NCBI RefSeq assembly: GCF_027988105.1
Contig: NZ_JAQJZJ010000002.1
Location: 558,001 to 622,000 of the forward strand
Source: Pseudomonas aestuarii
GTDB lineage: Bacteria; Pseudomonadota; Gammaproteobacteria; Pseudomonadales; Pseudomonadaceae
Length of the DNA: 64,000 nucleotides
Direction: 5' to 3'
Position 1 is the stretch's first letter. Each line of letters starts with the position of its first letter. Below, in pieces: positions 8,062-18,192 of the stretch. The position numbers were made by a program, and so were the translations under genes. The notes below the pieces were generated by a model, which did no database searches, was not told where the DNA came from, and saw only the letters and a program-made list of their open reading frames with translations.

Positions 8062-9056
8062 AGACCTAAATCCTCCGGTTTGAAGACGGCACGTCGCTGC
8101 CGGTAAAGTCGATCGAAAGTAGCGCGATCCAATTGTTGCATTTCAGCGATACGGCCTACGTTACGCACCGCCTGTACCGCGGAACTGTCAAAGGGCGCAT
8201 CGCCACTGGAGCGGGTGACACTGGCGTTGATGATGGTGCCGTCGGGCAACATCTCGATCAGTACTTCTACACTCATGCCGTTACGCGCAGATGGCGGCCT
8301 GCGCCACTGCTCGCTGACCAACTTGACGATCAAATCATCGAGATTACCGGCAACCTGGTCGCCCACTTCATCGGCCAGCGCTTGCTGACGCCCGACATCC
8401 TCGGACAACAGCTCGGCCAAGGCGGCGGCCTTCTTGTCTTCTGTGGCCTTGCGTTGGGCGGCCTCGGCAGCCTTTTTCTTGGCATCATCCGCGGCCTTTT
8501 TCTTGGCGGCCTCGGCTGCGGCTTTTTTCTTGGCGTCTTCGGCGGCCTTCTTCTTGGCGTCTTCCGTCGCTTTCTTCTTGGCGTCTTCGGCAGCCTTCTT
8601 CTTCGCCGCTTCATCCGCCGCCTTTTTCTTGGCGATCTCGGCTAGCTTCTTCTGCTCGCTCGCTTTCTTTTCTGCTTCCGCCTGCTTCGCCGCATCGGCT
8701 TTCTTCGCCGCATCGGCCTTTTGAGCCTCCGCGGCCTGCTTTTGTTCCGCAGCTTTAGCCGCAATTGCCTGTTTTTCCTTATCGGCCTTTTTCTGCTCCA
8801 GCTGTTCGGTCTCATAAATCGGCGCGGTGGTTTTCTTGGTCTCACCGGCAATTTTCTGGTTGGTCTGGGTGGTCGCCTGACTCTGTGACTTCAGCTGATA
8901 CAGGGTTGCCTGGACAATCGGCCGGGCCGGCGGCAAGTCAGGAGCGAAAGCAAAGCTGACGAACAGCATGGCGAACATCAAGGCATGCAGCGCCACAGCC
9001 CAGACCACTGGCCAAAACAGACTATCCGAGGGTGACGGTTCGCGTTGCTGACGCAT
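8058..9056 (-). CDS. tolA: Inner-membrane spanning protein TolA
   Basis: Couples the TolQR motor in the inner membrane to TolB and Pal. Of 332 residues, about 12-35 form one membrane helix; 90-230 form a long Lys/Ala-rich helix made of near-repeats of the eight-residue unit AxDAKKKA; and 235-332 form the globular C-terminal domain that binds TolB and phage or colicin coat proteins. The repetitive DNA behind the helix (8440-8720) is a likely place for length differences between strains. It overlaps tolR by one base and tolB by four. Confidence 0.96.
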   Translation of the reverse strand: MRQQREPSPSDSLFWPVVWAVALHALMFAMLFVSFAFAPDLPPARPIVQATLYQLKSQSQATTQTNQKIAGETKKTTAPIYETEQLEQKKADKEKQAIAAKAAEQKQAAEAQKADAAKKADAAKQAEAEKKASEQKKLAEIAKKKAADEAAKKKAAEDAKKKATEDAKKKAAEDAKKKAAAEAAKKKAADDAKKKAAEAAQRKATEDKKAAALAELLSEDVGRQQALADEVGDQVAGNLDDLIVKLVSEQWRRPPSARNGMSVEVLIEMLPDGTIINASVTRSSGDAPFDSSAVQAVRNVGRIAEMQQLDRATFDRLYRQRRAVFKPEDLGL

Positions 9057-9508
9057 CAGGGGGCCTCGGTAATCAGCCCGACGTTACCCACGTCGGCCAG
9101 CTGCAAGCCACTCATGGCAGCCATTACGGTGCCGTAATCGACTGCTTTATCACCGCGCACGAACACCTGCACCTGTTTACCCTGAGTACGACTCTGGCGG
9201 ATGATCGCGGTTACTGCCGCAGTCATTTCTTCCAGGGTCAAGGCCCGATCCTGCACGGTATCGACATCGACTTCCGTGCCCATATTCCAGAAGTAGGACT
9301 TGTCTGCCTTGATTGAGATCGTCAGGACCTGAGCGTTATTGTCCTGAGGCAAGACTTCACTGCTGACTTGCGGCAGATCGACCTTGACCCCCTGGTTGAG
9401 CATCGGCGCGGTGACCATGAAGATAACCATCAGCACCAACATCACATCGATGTAGGGCACCACATTCATCTCGGAAACCGGCTTGCGTTTGTTGCGAATT
9501 CTGGCCAT
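9056..9508 (-). CDS. tolR: Tol-Pal motor component TolR
   Basis: An ExbD-family stator protein of 150 residues with one N-terminal membrane helix (about 17-38) that carries the proton-conducting aspartate in VVPYIDVMLVLMVIFMV, then a periplasmic domain. It works with TolQ to turn proton flow into TolA movement. It sits between tolQ (32 bases upstream) and tolA (one-base overlap). Confidence 0.97.
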   Translation of the reverse strand: MARIRNKRKPVSEMNVVPYIDVMLVLMVIFMVTAPMLNQGVKVDLPQVSSEVLPQDNNAQVLTISIKADKSYFWNMGTEVDVDTVQDRALTLEEMTAAVTAIIRQSRTQGKQVQVFVRGDKAVDYGTVMAAMSGLQLADVGNVGLITEAP

Positions 9509-9540
9509 GGCTTGAAACCTATCTTGAGAGAGCCTAAGGC

Positions 9541-10236
9541 TTAGTCGTCGCTGGTGTGTACCTTGCGGTGCAGGATCGCCTGAAACTCATCGGCGAAGGT
9601 GTAGTAGCGGCCGATCAACATCTCGCCACGCGAAGTGAAGCGGTTGTAGGCGATGACCGCGGGAATCGCGGCAAACAGGCCGATGGCGGTGGCAATCAGC
9701 GCCTCGGCAATACCCGGCGCCACGGTAGCCAGAGTCGCTTGCTGCACCTGGGCCAGGCCGCGAAAGGCGTTCATGATCCCCCACACGGTGCCGAACAGGC
9801 CGATATAGGGGCTGGTGGAGCCCACGGTGGCGAGAAACGGCAGGCTCTGCTCGAGCTTCTCTTCCTCACGCGAAATAGCCACGCGCATGCCGCGCGCGAC
9901 ACCGTCCATCACCGCGTCGGGGTCGACGCCCGGCTGTTGACGCAGACGGGAGAACTCCTTGAAACCGGCACGGAAGATCTGCTCCAGCCCAGAGTCAGGG
10001 TCCGGATTGCTGCCCGCCTGACGATACAGCTTGGACAGATCGATACCAGACCAGAAGCGCTCTTCGAAGTTGTCCAGGGCGCGCTTGGCCGCACGCAGCA
10101 AGGTGCTGCGCTGGAAAATCATGACCCACGAGGTGACCGAGGCGGCCACCAGCGTCAACATCACCAACTGCACCACCAGACTGGCATTGCTGATCAAACT
10201 CCACATCGACATGTGGTCAACTGCGTTGGCTTCCAC
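9541..10236 (-). CDS. tolQ: Tol-Pal motor component TolQ
   Basis: An ExbB/MotA-family proton channel subunit of 231 residues with three membrane helices: residues about 15-37, and two near the C terminus (about 135-155 and 165-190) containing PYIGLFGTVWGIMNAF and IGLFAAIPAVIAYNRF. It starts two bases after the ybgC stop, so ybgC and tolQ are almost certainly cotranscribed. Confidence 0.97.
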   Translation of the reverse strand: MEANAVDHMSMWSLISNASLVVQLVMLTLVAASVTSWVMIFQRSTLLRAAKRALDNFEERFWSGIDLSKLYRQAGSNPDPDSGLEQIFRAGFKEFSRLRQQPGVDPDAVMDGVARGMRVAISREEEKLEQSLPFLATVGSTSPYIGLFGTVWGIMNAFRGLAQVQQATLATVAPGIAEALIATAIGLFAAIPAVIAYNRFTSRGEMLIGRYYTFADEFQAILHRKVHTSDD

Positions 10237-10238
10237 GC

Positions 10239-10691
10239 TTACTCTCCTGCTTTGGCTGTTTCCGCGTCGCTGAGGCCGGCAAAGGCCGCACGCAGAGCTT
10301 CGGGAATGGCCCGGGGTTTCAAATTGTCGGCGCGCACACAGGCCACCAGGAACTGCCCTTCACAGAGCAGCGCATCATCCGTAGCCCGCCTGACCTGCTG
10401 ACGAAAACGCAGGCTGGCACGGTTTAATTCCATTACTTGCGCACTTACCAGCAACTCATCATCCAGCCTTGCCGGCGCGTGATAGCGAGCCTCACTGGAG
10501 TGCACGACAAACAACAGGCCCTCACCCGCCAGCGTCGACTGGGCAAAGCCCAGGTCACGCAGCCGCTCGGTGCGAGCCCGTTCCATGAATTTGAGGTAGT
10601 TGACGTAGTAGACGATGCCGCCTGCATCGGTGTCTTCGAAATAGACCCGGCAACGATAGGCGAAAGGCTGAACTCCGTTTTGCGCGTGCAT
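10239..10691 (-). CDS. ybgC: Tol-Pal-associated acyl-CoA thioesterase YbgC
   Basis: A 150-residue hotdog-fold thioesterase of the 4-hydroxybenzoyl-CoA thioesterase group, with the signature [20 protein letters not shown] whose Asp is the usual catalytic residue. Its homologues head tol-pal operons and are linked to phospholipid metabolism. It is the first gene of this operon, about 50 bases after ruvB, so a promoter would have to lie in that gap or within ruvB. Confidence 0.94.
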   Translation of the reverse strand: MHAQNGVQPFAYRCRVYFEDTDAGGIVYYVNYLKFMERARTERLRDLGFAQSTLAGEGLLFVVHSSEARYHAPARLDDELLVSAQVMELNRASLRFRQQVRRATDDALLCEGQFLVACVRADNLKPRAIPEALRAAFAGLSDAETAKAGE

Positions 10692-10743
10692 ACTCTAGTG
10701 CTAGCTCCTGAACTTGCCAATCACTGGCAGAAAGTATTTTTAC

Positions 10744-11796
10744 TTAGTCGTCATCAACAGCAGACAAGTCGACGGACGGTAATTCACCCATGCGTTTCGG
10801 CATGTTCAGGCCGAAATGCAGGTAGGCATGCCGGGTCACCACGCGCCCGCGCGGGGTACGCATGATGTAGCCCTGCTGAATCAGGTAGGGCTCCAGTACA
10901 TCTTCGATGGTGTGGCGCTCTTCGCTGATCGCCGCCGCCAGGCTGTCGACCCCTACCGGACCACCATCGAACTTCTCGATCATGGTCAGCAGCAAGCGAC
11001 GATCCTGATGATCGAAGCCGCGCTCGTCGACATCCAGCAAGTTCAGCGCCGAGTCGGCAATCTGCCGGGTGATGTCGCCCTGACCACGCACCTGGGCGAA
11101 ATCCCGTACCCGCCGCAATAGACGATTGGCGATACGCGGCGTTCCGCGGGCGCGCCGGGCGATCTCGAAGGCGCCCTGGGCCTCGATCGGCAACCCGAGA
11201 ATGCCCGCCGAACGCGTGACAATGGTGGTCAGGTCCTCGGTGTTGTAGAACTCCAGACGCTGGACGATACCGAAGCGATCGCGCAGCGGATTGGTCAGCA
11301 TGCCCGCGCGCGTGGTGGCACCAACCAGGGTGAAGGCCGGCAAGTCGAGCTTGATCGAACGCGCGGCCGGGCCTTCGCCGATCATGATATCCAGCTGAAA
11401 GTCTTCCATTGCCGGGTACAGCACCTCCTCGACGATCGGCGACAGGCGATGGATTTCATCGATGAACAGCACATCACCCGGCTCAAGGTTGGTCAGTAGC
11501 GCGGCCAGGTCGCCCGGCCGTTCCAGTACTGGGCCGGAGGTGCTTTTGATCGACACGCCCATTTCCTGGGCAATGATATTGGCCAGGGTGGTCTTGCCGA
11601 GCCCTGGCGGACCGAAGATCAGGGTGTGATCGAGGGCCTCACTGCGCCCCCTGGCGGCCTGGATGAACAGCTCCATCTGCTCACGCACGCTCGGCTGGCC
11701 GATGTATTCGGCCAGCTTCAACGGCCGAATGGCACGATCGACCTGTTCATCGCGGTCGCGGGTAGTGGCGGTAATCAGGCGATCTGCTTCTAACAT
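10744..11796 (-). CDS. ruvB: Holliday junction branch migration ATPase RuvB
   Basis: The AAA+ motor that, with RuvA, drives branch migration of recombination intermediates. The 350-residue protein shows Walker [12 protein letters not shown] (about residue 60), Walker B DEIHRL, sensor GATTRAGML, and a C-terminal winged-helix domain that ends in the conserved [13 protein letters not shown] region. It follows ruvA by six bases; ruvC, ruvA and ruvB form one unit. Confidence 0.98.
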   Translation of the reverse strand: MLEADRLITATTRDRDEQVDRAIRPLKLAEYIGQPSVREQMELFIQAARGRSEALDHTLIFGPPGLGKTTLANIIAQEMGVSIKSTSGPVLERPGDLAALLTNLEPGDVLFIDEIHRLSPIVEEVLYPAMEDFQLDIMIGEGPAARSIKLDLPAFTLVGATTRAGMLTNPLRDRFGIVQRLEFYNTEDLTTIVTRSAGILGLPIEAQGAFEIARRARGTPRIANRLLRRVRDFAQVRGQGDITRQIADSALNLLDVDERGFDHQDRRLLLTMIEKFDGGPVGVDSLAAAISEERHTIEDVLEPYLIQQGYIMRTPRGRVVTRHAYLHFGLNMPKRMGELPSVDLSAVDDD

Positions 11797-11802
11797 CGGG
11801 CG

Positions 11803-12408
11803 TTACACCATTCCCTTCAGGGCACGACGGATCATGTCTTCACTGCTCAGCCCGTCTTCTTTGACGGCGGAAACGGCGCGACTGGCTTCTTGCGGCTTGT
11901 AACCCAGGGAAATAAGCGCACTGACTGCATCATTCTCCGCATGTGGGACTGCGCCAGCGGCGCGAGGTTCAACGACCAGGGTCGCCATGCCCGGCACGGC
12001 CTCCCAGGCTTTGAAGCGATCTTTCAACTCAACCAGCAGACGTTCGGCAGTTTTCTTGCCGACGCCGGGTATTTTCACCAGCACCGAGGCGTCTTGCGCC
12101 TGCACGCAACGCACCAGCTCATCAACTTCCAGCCCGGACATCAAGGCCAGCGCCAGTTTCGGACCGACGCCGTTAAGCCGGATCAACTCGCGAAACAGCT
12201 GGCGCTCGCGCTTCTCGAAGAAGCCATAGAGCAGGTGCGCATCTTCACGCACCACCAGGTGCGTGTGCAGGGTCAACGGCTCGCCGACCGCGGGCAAACG
12301 GTACAAGGTTGTCATGGGCACTTCCAGCTCATAGCCCAGACCATTCACATCCAGAATCAAATGTGGCGGCTGCTTCTCCGCCAAGGTGCCGCACAAACGT
12401 CCAATCAC
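11803..12408 (-). CDS. ruvA: Holliday junction DNA-binding subunit RuvA
   Basis: A 201-residue protein that binds four-way junctions as a tetramer. It has the N-terminal OB-fold starting [12 protein letters not shown], two helix-hairpin-helix motifs ([13 protein letters not shown] and [15 protein letters not shown]) and a C-terminal domain that contacts RuvB ([17 protein letters not shown]). It lies between ruvC (21 bases upstream) and ruvB. Confidence 0.98.
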   Translation of the reverse strand: MIGRLCGTLAEKQPPHLILDVNGLGYELEVPMTTLYRLPAVGEPLTLHTHLVVREDAHLLYGFFEKRERQLFRELIRLNGVGPKLALALMSGLEVDELVRCVQAQDASVLVKIPGVGKKTAERLLVELKDRFKAWEAVPGMATLVVEPRAAGAVPHAENDAVSALISLGYKPQEASRAVSAVKEDGLSSEDMIRRALKGMV

Positions 12409-12429
12409 CGCTGTTTTCCTTGAGTAAGG

Positions 12430-12954
12430 CTATAAACGAAGGCGGCCGCCGCGCCGCTTGGCGGCGACCAGACCGTGGGGTATCAGGCTTTGACGGTGAT
12501 GGGCATGGCACAGCGCAATCGCCAGGGCATCCGAGGCATCGATCTGCGGTTTCTGCACCAGCTTGAGCAAATGCATGACCATCATCTGTACCTGCTCCTT
12601 GTCCGCACCACCGGTACCGGCAATCGCCTGCTTGACCTGAGTCGCGGTGTACTCGGCAATATCCAGTCCTGCCTCGATTCCCGCCACGATAGCGACGCCA
12701 CGGGCCTGGCCTAGCTTGAGCGCCGAGTCTGGATTGCGCGCCATGAACACCTGCTCGATGCCCATGGTCACCGGTCCGTAGGTCTCGATCACCTCGCGCA
12801 CGCCGCGAAAAACGATTTGCAACCGCTCCGGCATCGAGCCGCTGCCAGTCCGAATACAGCCCGAGGCGACATACTCACAGCTGCGCCCGGTATCGCGCAC
12901 CACACCATAACCGGTGATGCGCGAGCCGGGGTCGATACCGAGGATCAACGTCAT
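12430..12954 (-). CDS. ruvC: Holliday junction resolvase RuvC
   Basis: The endonuclease that cuts the junctions moved by RuvAB. The 174-residue protein has the catalytic acidic residues in [21 protein letters not shown] and [16 protein letters not shown]. It is the first gene of the ruvCAB set. A LexA-like sequence lies about 45-60 bases upstream of the start codon. Confidence 0.97.
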   Translation of the reverse strand: MTLILGIDPGSRITGYGVVRDTGRSCEYVASGCIRTGSGSMPERLQIVFRGVREVIETYGPVTMGIEQVFMARNPDSALKLGQARGVAIVAGIEAGLDIAEYTATQVKQAIAGTGGADKEQVQMMVMHLLKLVQKPQIDASDALAIALCHAHHRQSLIPHGLVAAKRRGGRLRL

Positions 12955-12998
12955 GCCCTACCATCCGCTCGAGTTGCCGACCAATGCCGACGGCTATA

Positions 12999-13014
12999 CT
13001 GTTTATCTATCCAG
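12999..13014. promoter_or_regulatory. Candidate LexA (SOS) box upstream of ruvC
   Basis: CTGTTTATCTATCCAG fits CTG-N10-CAG with an AT-rich centre, close to the LexA consensus CTGTATATATATACAG but with CCAG in place of ACAG. It is 45 bases upstream of the ruvC start codon, in a promoter-like position. Regulation of ruv genes by LexA is established in E. coli; here it is inferred from this one site. Confidence 0.45.
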
Positions 13015-13063
13015 TCGGCGAGTATAGGGGCAGGCATCGGCGCCGTCACCCACATAGCAGCCA

Positions 13064-13087
13064 TAAAAAAGCCGGGAGCTCCCGGGC
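13064..13087 (-). terminator. Intrinsic terminator after pmpR
   Basis: On the minus strand CCGGG-AGCT-CCCGG is followed by CTTTTTTATG. It lies about 45 bases beyond the pmpR stop codon and separates it from the ruvC promoter region. Confidence 0.8.
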
Positions 13088-13130
13088 AACATCGCCCCAG
13101 CAGCTTCCGGCTCTTTCGCTCAACCAACAA

Positions 13131-13877
13131 TCAGCCAAGCTGCTCCATGATCTCGTCGGGAATCTCGGCGTTGTGATAGACGCTCTGCACGTCGTCGAGG
13201 TCTTCCAGCATGTCGATCAGCTTGATCACTTTTTGTGCAGTCTCCAGGTCCGTGACCGGCGCACTGATCGATGGGATCATCGCCACCTCGGCCTCGTCAC
13301 CCTTGAACCCGGCATTGCCCAACGCCTCGTTTACCGCGTGGAAGTCGGCAAACGCGGTATAGACCTCGACCGAACCGTCCTCGGCGCTGACGATATCGTC
13401 GGCACCGGCTTCCAGCGCCGCTTCCATCAAGGCATCTTCATCGACCCCCGGGGCGTAGCTGATCTGCCCTTTGCGCTCGAACATATAGGCCACCGAACCA
13501 TCGGTACCCAGGTTGCCGCCGCATTTGGTAAAGGCATGGCGCACTTCGGCTGCGGTGCGATTGCGGTTATCGGTCATGGCTTCGACGAAGATGGCCACGC
13601 CACTGGGCGCATAACCTTCGTAACTCAGCTCGACCATATTGTCGGCTTCGTCCGAGCCGACGCCGCGGGCGATCGCCCGGTCGATGGTGTCCCGGGTCAT
13701 GTTGGCGGTCAGCGCCTTTTCCACGGCCAGACGCAGACGCGGATTGTCGGCTGGCAGGCCACCGCCCTTGGCGGCGACGGTCAGCTCACGAATGAGCTTG
13801 GTGAAGATCTTGCCGCGCTTGGCGTCTTGACGCCCCTTGCGGTGTTTGATGTTGGCCCATTTGGAATGACCAGCCAT
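13131..13877 (-). CDS. pmpR: YebC/PmpR-family regulator
   Basis: A 248-residue cytoplasmic protein of the YebC family, starting [18 protein letters not shown], with the three-domain layout of the family and conserved [17 protein letters not shown]. In P. aeruginosa PmpR was described as a negative regulator of the quinolone quorum-sensing regulator gene; other family members were later tied to translation of proline-rich stretches. The function here is inferred from the family. It sits between aspS and ruvC, as in other pseudomonads. Confidence 0.93.
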   Translation of the reverse strand: MAGHSKWANIKHRKGRQDAKRGKIFTKLIRELTVAAKGGGLPADNPRLRLAVEKALTANMTRDTIDRAIARGVGSDEADNMVELSYEGYAPSGVAIFVEAMTDNRNRTAAEVRHAFTKCGGNLGTDGSVAYMFERKGQISYAPGVDEDALMEAALEAGADDIVSAEDGSVEVYTAFADFHAVNEALGNAGFKGDEAEVAMIPSISAPVTDLETAQKVIKLIDMLEDLDDVQSVYHNAEIPDEIMEQLG

Positions 13878-13928
13878 AACTCACTCCGTCATCACTAAAA
13901 TCAGGTTTCGTACAACCCATAACGAAGA

Positions 13929-13947
13929 AGCCTGGCAAACCCAGGCT
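13929..13947 (-). terminator. Weak hairpin between aspS and pmpR
   Basis: AGCCTGG and CCAGGCT form a 7-base-pair stem with a 5-base loop, followed on the minus strand by TCTTCGTTAT, which is only partly T-rich. It may reduce read-through from aspS into pmpR. Confidence 0.45.
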
Positions 13948-13965
13948 CCATGTCGTCGGCAAGGC

Positions 13966-15741
13966 TTACTCGGCCTTGGGCTGCTCGCGCAGGCGAATAT
14001 GCAATTCGCGCAGCGCCTTGGTATCCACCACACCCGGCGCCTGAGTCATGACGCAGGCCGCGCTTTGGGTTTTCGGGAAGGCGATCACTTCGCGGATCGA
14101 CTGCGCGCCGGTCATCAGCATCACCAGACGATCCAGACCGAAGGCCAGGCCACCATGCGGCGGCGCACCGAACTTGAGGGCATCGAGGAGGAAGCCGAAT
14201 TTCTCCTGCTGCTCCTCCTCGCCGATGCCGAGCAAGCGGAACACAGCCTGCTGCATTTCCTTGCGATGGATACGGATCGAGCCGCCACCCAGCTCGGTGC
14301 CATTGAGCACCATGTCGTAGGCACGTGACAGCGCGGTGGCCGGGTTGTCCGCCAGCTCTTCCGGGCTGCACTTCGGCGCGGTGAACGGATGGTGCAGTGC
14401 GTTCAGGCTGCCATCATCGCTCTCCTCGAACATCGGGAAGTCGACGACCCACATCGGTGCCCACTCGCAGGTAAACAGATTGAGGTCATGGCCCAGCTTG
14501 ATCCGCAGCGCGCCGAGGGCTTCGCTGACGATCTTGGCCTTGTCGGCACCGAAGAACACGATATCGCCATCGACCGCACCAACGCGATCGAGGATCACAT
14601 TGAGGTTGTCCAGCGGGATATTCTTGACGATCGGTGACTGCAGACCTTCGACACCCTTGGCGCGCTCGTTGACCTTGATATAGGCCAGGCCACGGGCACC
14701 GTAGATGCCGACGAACTTGGTGTAGTCGTCGATCTGCTTGCGCGGCGTGCTCGCCCCGCCTGGCACGCGCAGCGCGGCAACCCGGGATTTCGGATCGTTG
14801 GCCGGGCCGCTGAACACCTTGAAATCGACGTCCTGGAGCTGATCGGCGACATCCACCAGTTCCAACGGGATGCGCAGGTCCGGCTTGTCCGAGCCATAGC
14901 GGCGCATGGCCTCTTCGAAGGTCATGTGCGGGAAGTCGGCGAACTCGACATCCAGCACTTCCTTGAACAGCTGGCGGATCATCTTCTCGGTAATGCCCAT
15001 GATGTCGGCTTCATCGAGGAAGCTGGTCTCGATGTCGATCTGGGTGAATTCCGGCTGACGGTCGGCGCGCAGGTCTTCGTCGCGGAAGCACTTGGCGATC
15101 TGGTAGTAGCGGTCGAAGCCCGCAACCATCAACAGCTGCTTGAACAGCTGCGGCGACTGCGGCAGAGCGAAGAAGCTGCCGGCGTGGGTGCGACTCGGCA
15201 CCAGGTAGTCACGCGCACCTTCAGGTGTGGCGCGGGTGAGGATCGGCGTCTCCACGTCGAGGAAGCCGTTCTCGTCCAGGTAGCGACGGATGCTGGTGGT
15301 GATGCTCGAACGCAGCTTCAACTTGGCTGCCATTTCTGGACGGCGCAGGTCGATGAAGCGGTAACGCAGGCGGGTTTCTTCGCCGACATCGCTGTACTCG
15401 TTGAGTGGGAACGGCGGAGTTTCCGCCTCGTTCAACACTTCCAATTGATAACCGAGCACTTCGATGGCGCCGCTGGCCATGTTGGCATTGCCGGCACCGG
15501 CGGGACGCAGGCGCACCTTGCCGGTGATCTTCACCACATATTCGCTGCGCACTTTATCGGCGACGGCAAAGGTCTCGGCGCGATCAGGATCGAATACCAC
15601 CTGGGCCAGACCTTCGCGGTCACGGATGTCGAGGAAAATCACCCCGCCATGGTCACGGCGGCGATGTACCCAACCGCAAAGGGTGACTTCCTGGCCGTCC
15701 AGGCTCTCGTTCAGTTGGCCGCAATAATGGCTGCGCATCAT
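13966..15741 (-). CDS. aspS: Aspartyl-tRNA synthetase (aspartate/asparagine tRNA, nondiscriminating type in Pseudomonas)
   Basis: A class II synthetase of 591 residues. An N-terminal OB-fold that contacts the anticodon ([20 protein letters not shown]) precedes the catalytic core with motif 2 [18 protein letters not shown] and motif 3 [13 protein letters not shown], and there is the bacterial GAD insertion domain between them. Pseudomonas AspRS is known to charge both tRNA-Asp and tRNA-Asn, the latter being corrected by GatCAB; that detail is family knowledge. The start is the first of two adjacent ATGs, as in P. aeruginosa. Confidence 0.98.
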   Translation of the reverse strand: MMRSHYCGQLNESLDGQEVTLCGWVHRRRDHGGVIFLDIRDREGLAQVVFDPDRAETFAVADKVRSEYVVKITGKVRLRPAGAGNANMASGAIEVLGYQLEVLNEAETPPFPLNEYSDVGEETRLRYRFIDLRRPEMAAKLKLRSSITTSIRRYLDENGFLDVETPILTRATPEGARDYLVPSRTHAGSFFALPQSPQLFKQLLMVAGFDRYYQIAKCFRDEDLRADRQPEFTQIDIETSFLDEADIMGITEKMIRQLFKEVLDVEFADFPHMTFEEAMRRYGSDKPDLRIPLELVDVADQLQDVDFKVFSGPANDPKSRVAALRVPGGASTPRKQIDDYTKFVGIYGARGLAYIKVNERAKGVEGLQSPIVKNIPLDNLNVILDRVGAVDGDIVFFGADKAKIVSEALGALRIKLGHDLNLFTCEWAPMWVVDFPMFEESDDGSLNALHHPFTAPKCSPEELADNPATALSRAYDMVLNGTELGGGSIRIHRKEMQQAVFRLLGIGEEEQQEKFGFLLDALKFGAPPHGGLAFGLDRLVMLMTGAQSIREVIAFPKTQSAACVMTQAPGVVDTKALRELHIRLREQPKAE

Positions 15742-16023
15742 GGTGGTAATCGCTTCTCTTGAGTCTTGAATTCGTTGGGCCGCGTGGAGTGCGGCGCTTG
15801 TCCGGGGCCATGCCTGCCGGCAGGTTCACGCGGTATTTTCTGCAATTGCAACTTTCGACGGGGCCAGCAATCGACCAACGGCGCGCTTGCGCCTGACCGC
15901 CCTCAACCCGCGTTTCGCGGCAAAGCGCGGGATTATATATGGTTAAGCCGTCACTTGCAGCCGCCAGCCCAAGCGCTTTTGTCCGCCCATCTATACTCAG
16001 CTCCACCTAGACGGAGATCGCTC

Positions 16024-17142
16024 ATGACTGCATCCAGCCCTGCCGACCTACCTAATGATGTGCTGGCAGATTTTCGCCAGGAAACCGCAGAGCAGTTTCA
16101 GCGCAGCGAACAACTGCTTATCGAACTGGAGCACTGCCCCGACGATAGAGCAAAGCTGCACGACCTGTTTCGCCAGGTTCATACCATCAAAGGCAATCTG
16201 GGCTATATCGGCCTGAACGCGCTAATGCCCCTGCCACAAGCCATGGAAGATGTGCTGGCCTGCTTGCGCGAGGCACGCTTGAGCTTCGACAACCTGCTTG
16301 GCGACATTCTGCTAGTAACCCTGGATCACCTCAAAGAGCTGATCGCACATGGCCTGGGCGGCCCCACTGCCCGCCTCGACCGCGAGCAGTTTGACGCACT
16401 CAGCCACGCCTTGCGCGAACTGGCCGGCGCACCCGCATCCCGACAGACCGAGGCCCGCCGATCGCTCCTGCAACAACTCGACCCCAACAGCCAGCTACCC
16501 GCGCCCACCACCTCAGGCGACTCACAGGCCGTCGAACTGCTCGCGCAGCACGGCATCGTGCCGGACGAAGACCTCCTGTTCTTCATCGAACTGATGCAAG
16601 CCAGCGAGCGGCGCTCGCACTATTGGCAGGGCCGCGGCTTGCGCCAACTAGACCTGGCCCTAGCCATCAACCAGCTCGGCAATACAGCGGAATCCCCTGC
16701 GCAGCTGGCGGCGGCCGTATGCCTGCACGACCTGGGCATGGCCTTTCTGCCACTGGACACGCTGCACAAGGAAGCCGGCCTCAATCACGAGGAACGCCAG
16801 CAGATGCAATCGCACCCACACCTGGCTTATGACCTACTAAAACGACTACCCCAGTGGCAAACAGCCGCCGAAATCGTCCTGCAACACCATGAGCATGCTG
16901 ACGGTGGCGGCTACCCTGAAGGCCTGCGCGAGCGTGACATTCGCCCCGGCGCGCTGATTATCAATATCGTCGACACCTTCGATGCCCGCACCCACGAACG
17001 CGCCCACCAAACACTGAGCAAGCGCCCGCTACTGCGCGCCATCCTCGAAATCAACGGCCTGACAGGTCGCCAGTTCAGCTCGAACTGGGTCGACGCATTC
17101 AACCGCACACTCCAGCACCATCCGGCCCTCGCCCACCGCTGA
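16024..17142 (+). CDS. HPt domain fused to an HD-GYP domain (probable c-di-GMP phosphodiesterase)
   Basis: A 372-residue protein. Residues about 10-110 form a histidine phosphotransfer (HPt) domain with phospho-acceptor His53 in VHTIKGNLG. Residues about 190-370 form an HD-GYP domain with HD at 235-236 (CLHDLGMAFLPL), the motif HHEHADGGGYPEGL at 288-301 and DTFDARTHERA. The HD pair and GYP are intact, so hydrolysis of cyclic di-GMP is plausible. The usual receiver domain is missing, so phosphate would come from a histidine kinase relay. I start at 16024 because GGAG lies seven bases upstream; the frame is open much further back. Divergent from aspS. Confidence 0.85.
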   Translation: MTASSPADLPNDVLADFRQETAEQFQRSEQLLIELEHCPDDRAKLHDLFRQVHTIKGNLGYIGLNALMPLPQAMEDVLACLREARLSFDNLLGDILLVTLDHLKELIAHGLGGPTARLDREQFDALSHALRELAGAPASRQTEARRSLLQQLDPNSQLPAPTTSGDSQAVELLAQHGIVPDEDLLFFIELMQASERRSHYWQGRGLRQLDLALAINQLGNTAESPAQLAAAVCLHDLGMAFLPLDTLHKEAGLNHEERQQMQSHPHLAYDLLKRLPQWQTAAEIVLQHHEHADGGGYPEGLRERDIRPGALIINIVDTFDARTHERAHQTLSKRPLLRAILEINGLTGRQFSSNWVDAFNRTLQHHPALAHR

Positions 17143-17237
17143 GCCCCTTGCGCCAGGCAGCCACGCCGACCTACGCTCACCCTACTAACCAATCATCGAC
17201 AGGCATCAGCGAGCCCAGGCTCGACTCAGGGAGCATT

Positions 17238-18056
17238 ATGCAATCGCTTGCAGGCAAGGTAGCCGTAATAACCGGCGCAGGCTCTGGCATTGGCCGCGCC
17301 CTCGCCGAACTACTGGCCGAGGAAGGCTGCCATCTGGCCCTGGCGGACATTAATGCCAGCAACCTGGAAAGCATCTCCAGCGCCTTGCACCAGCACGGCC
17401 GCCAAGTCAGCAGCCACATCCTCGACGTAGCCGATCGCGCAGCAGTCTTCGCCTTTGCCGACGACGTACTGGCCCACCACGGCAGCGCCCACCTGATCAT
17501 CAACAACGCCGGCGTGGCGGTGTCACAAACCATTGCGAACCTGAGCTATGAGGACTTCGAATGGATAATGGGCATCAATTTCTGGGGCGTCGTGCACGGC
17601 ACCAAAGCCTTCCTGCCGCACCTGCTGGACAACAATGCTGGCCACATCGTCAATGTTTCCAGCATCTTCGGCATCGTCAGCATGCCCTCACAGGGGGCGT
17701 ATAACGCCAGCAAGTTCGCCGTTCGCGGCTTTACCGAAGCCTTGCGCCAGGAACTGCACAACAGCAAGGTACGGGTCAGCTGCGTTCACCCTGGCGGGAT
17801 CAAAACCGGCATCGCCCGTTCGGCGCGCTTTTACCAGGGTATCAACGGCCAATGCGACGCCAACCGGGCAGCTGCAGAGTTCGACAAGCTGGCCCGTACC
17901 ACCCCGGAACAGGCCGCCAGGATTATCGTCGAAGGACTCAAAAACAAACGCCCACGCATCCTGATCGGTAACGACGCCCGCCTCCTCGACTGGATTCAAC
18001 GCCTGCTGCCGGGCGCCTACCCCAGGCTGCTGGCCATGCTCTTGCGCAAGCGTTGA
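17238..18056 (+). CDS. Short-chain dehydrogenase/reductase
   Basis: A classical SDR of 272 residues, with the NAD(P)-binding motif TGAGSGIGRA at about residue 12, NNAG (IINNAGVAV), the catalytic Ser in NVSSIFG and the YxxxK pair in YNASKFAVRGF. The substrate cannot be read from the sequence. It resembles SDRs annotated as acetoin or estradiol dehydrogenases, labels with little predictive value. The start is set by GGGAG four bases upstream of ATG. It lies 95 bases after the HPt/HD-GYP gene on the same strand, and ends with a basic helix (LLAMLLRKR) that may touch the membrane. Confidence 0.88.
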   Translation: MQSLAGKVAVITGAGSGIGRALAELLAEEGCHLALADINASNLESISSALHQHGRQVSSHILDVADRAAVFAFADDVLAHHGSAHLIINNAGVAVSQTIANLSYEDFEWIMGINFWGVVHGTKAFLPHLLDNNAGHIVNVSSIFGIVSMPSQGAYNASKFAVRGFTEALRQELHNSKVRVSCVHPGGIKTGIARSARFYQGINGQCDANRAAAEFDKLARTTPEQAARIIVEGLKNKRPRILIGNDARLLDWIQRLLPGAYPRLLAMLLRKR

Positions 18057-18118
18057 ACCTTACGCACCCCATAGCCTCAGACAATAGTGCCGATTAACTT
18101 TAAGCCAAGATAAAGCCC

Positions 18119-18141
18119 GCAGAGCCCATGCTAGGCTCTGC
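18119..18141. terminator. Hairpin between the SDR gene and dps
   Basis: GCAGAGCC and GGCTCTGC form an 8-base-pair stem with a 7-base loop. No T run follows, so it is either a weak terminator or structure in the dps leader. Confidence 0.4.
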
Positions 18142-18192
18142 CCATCACGGAGCCAGACAAGCTCCGACTCACCTGATGAAAGGATAAATGGT

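Noticed and set aside
8434..8724. Repetitive Ala/Phe-rich frame opposite tolA
   Set aside because: It is the complement of the Lys/Ala repeats of TolA and not a membrane protein gene.
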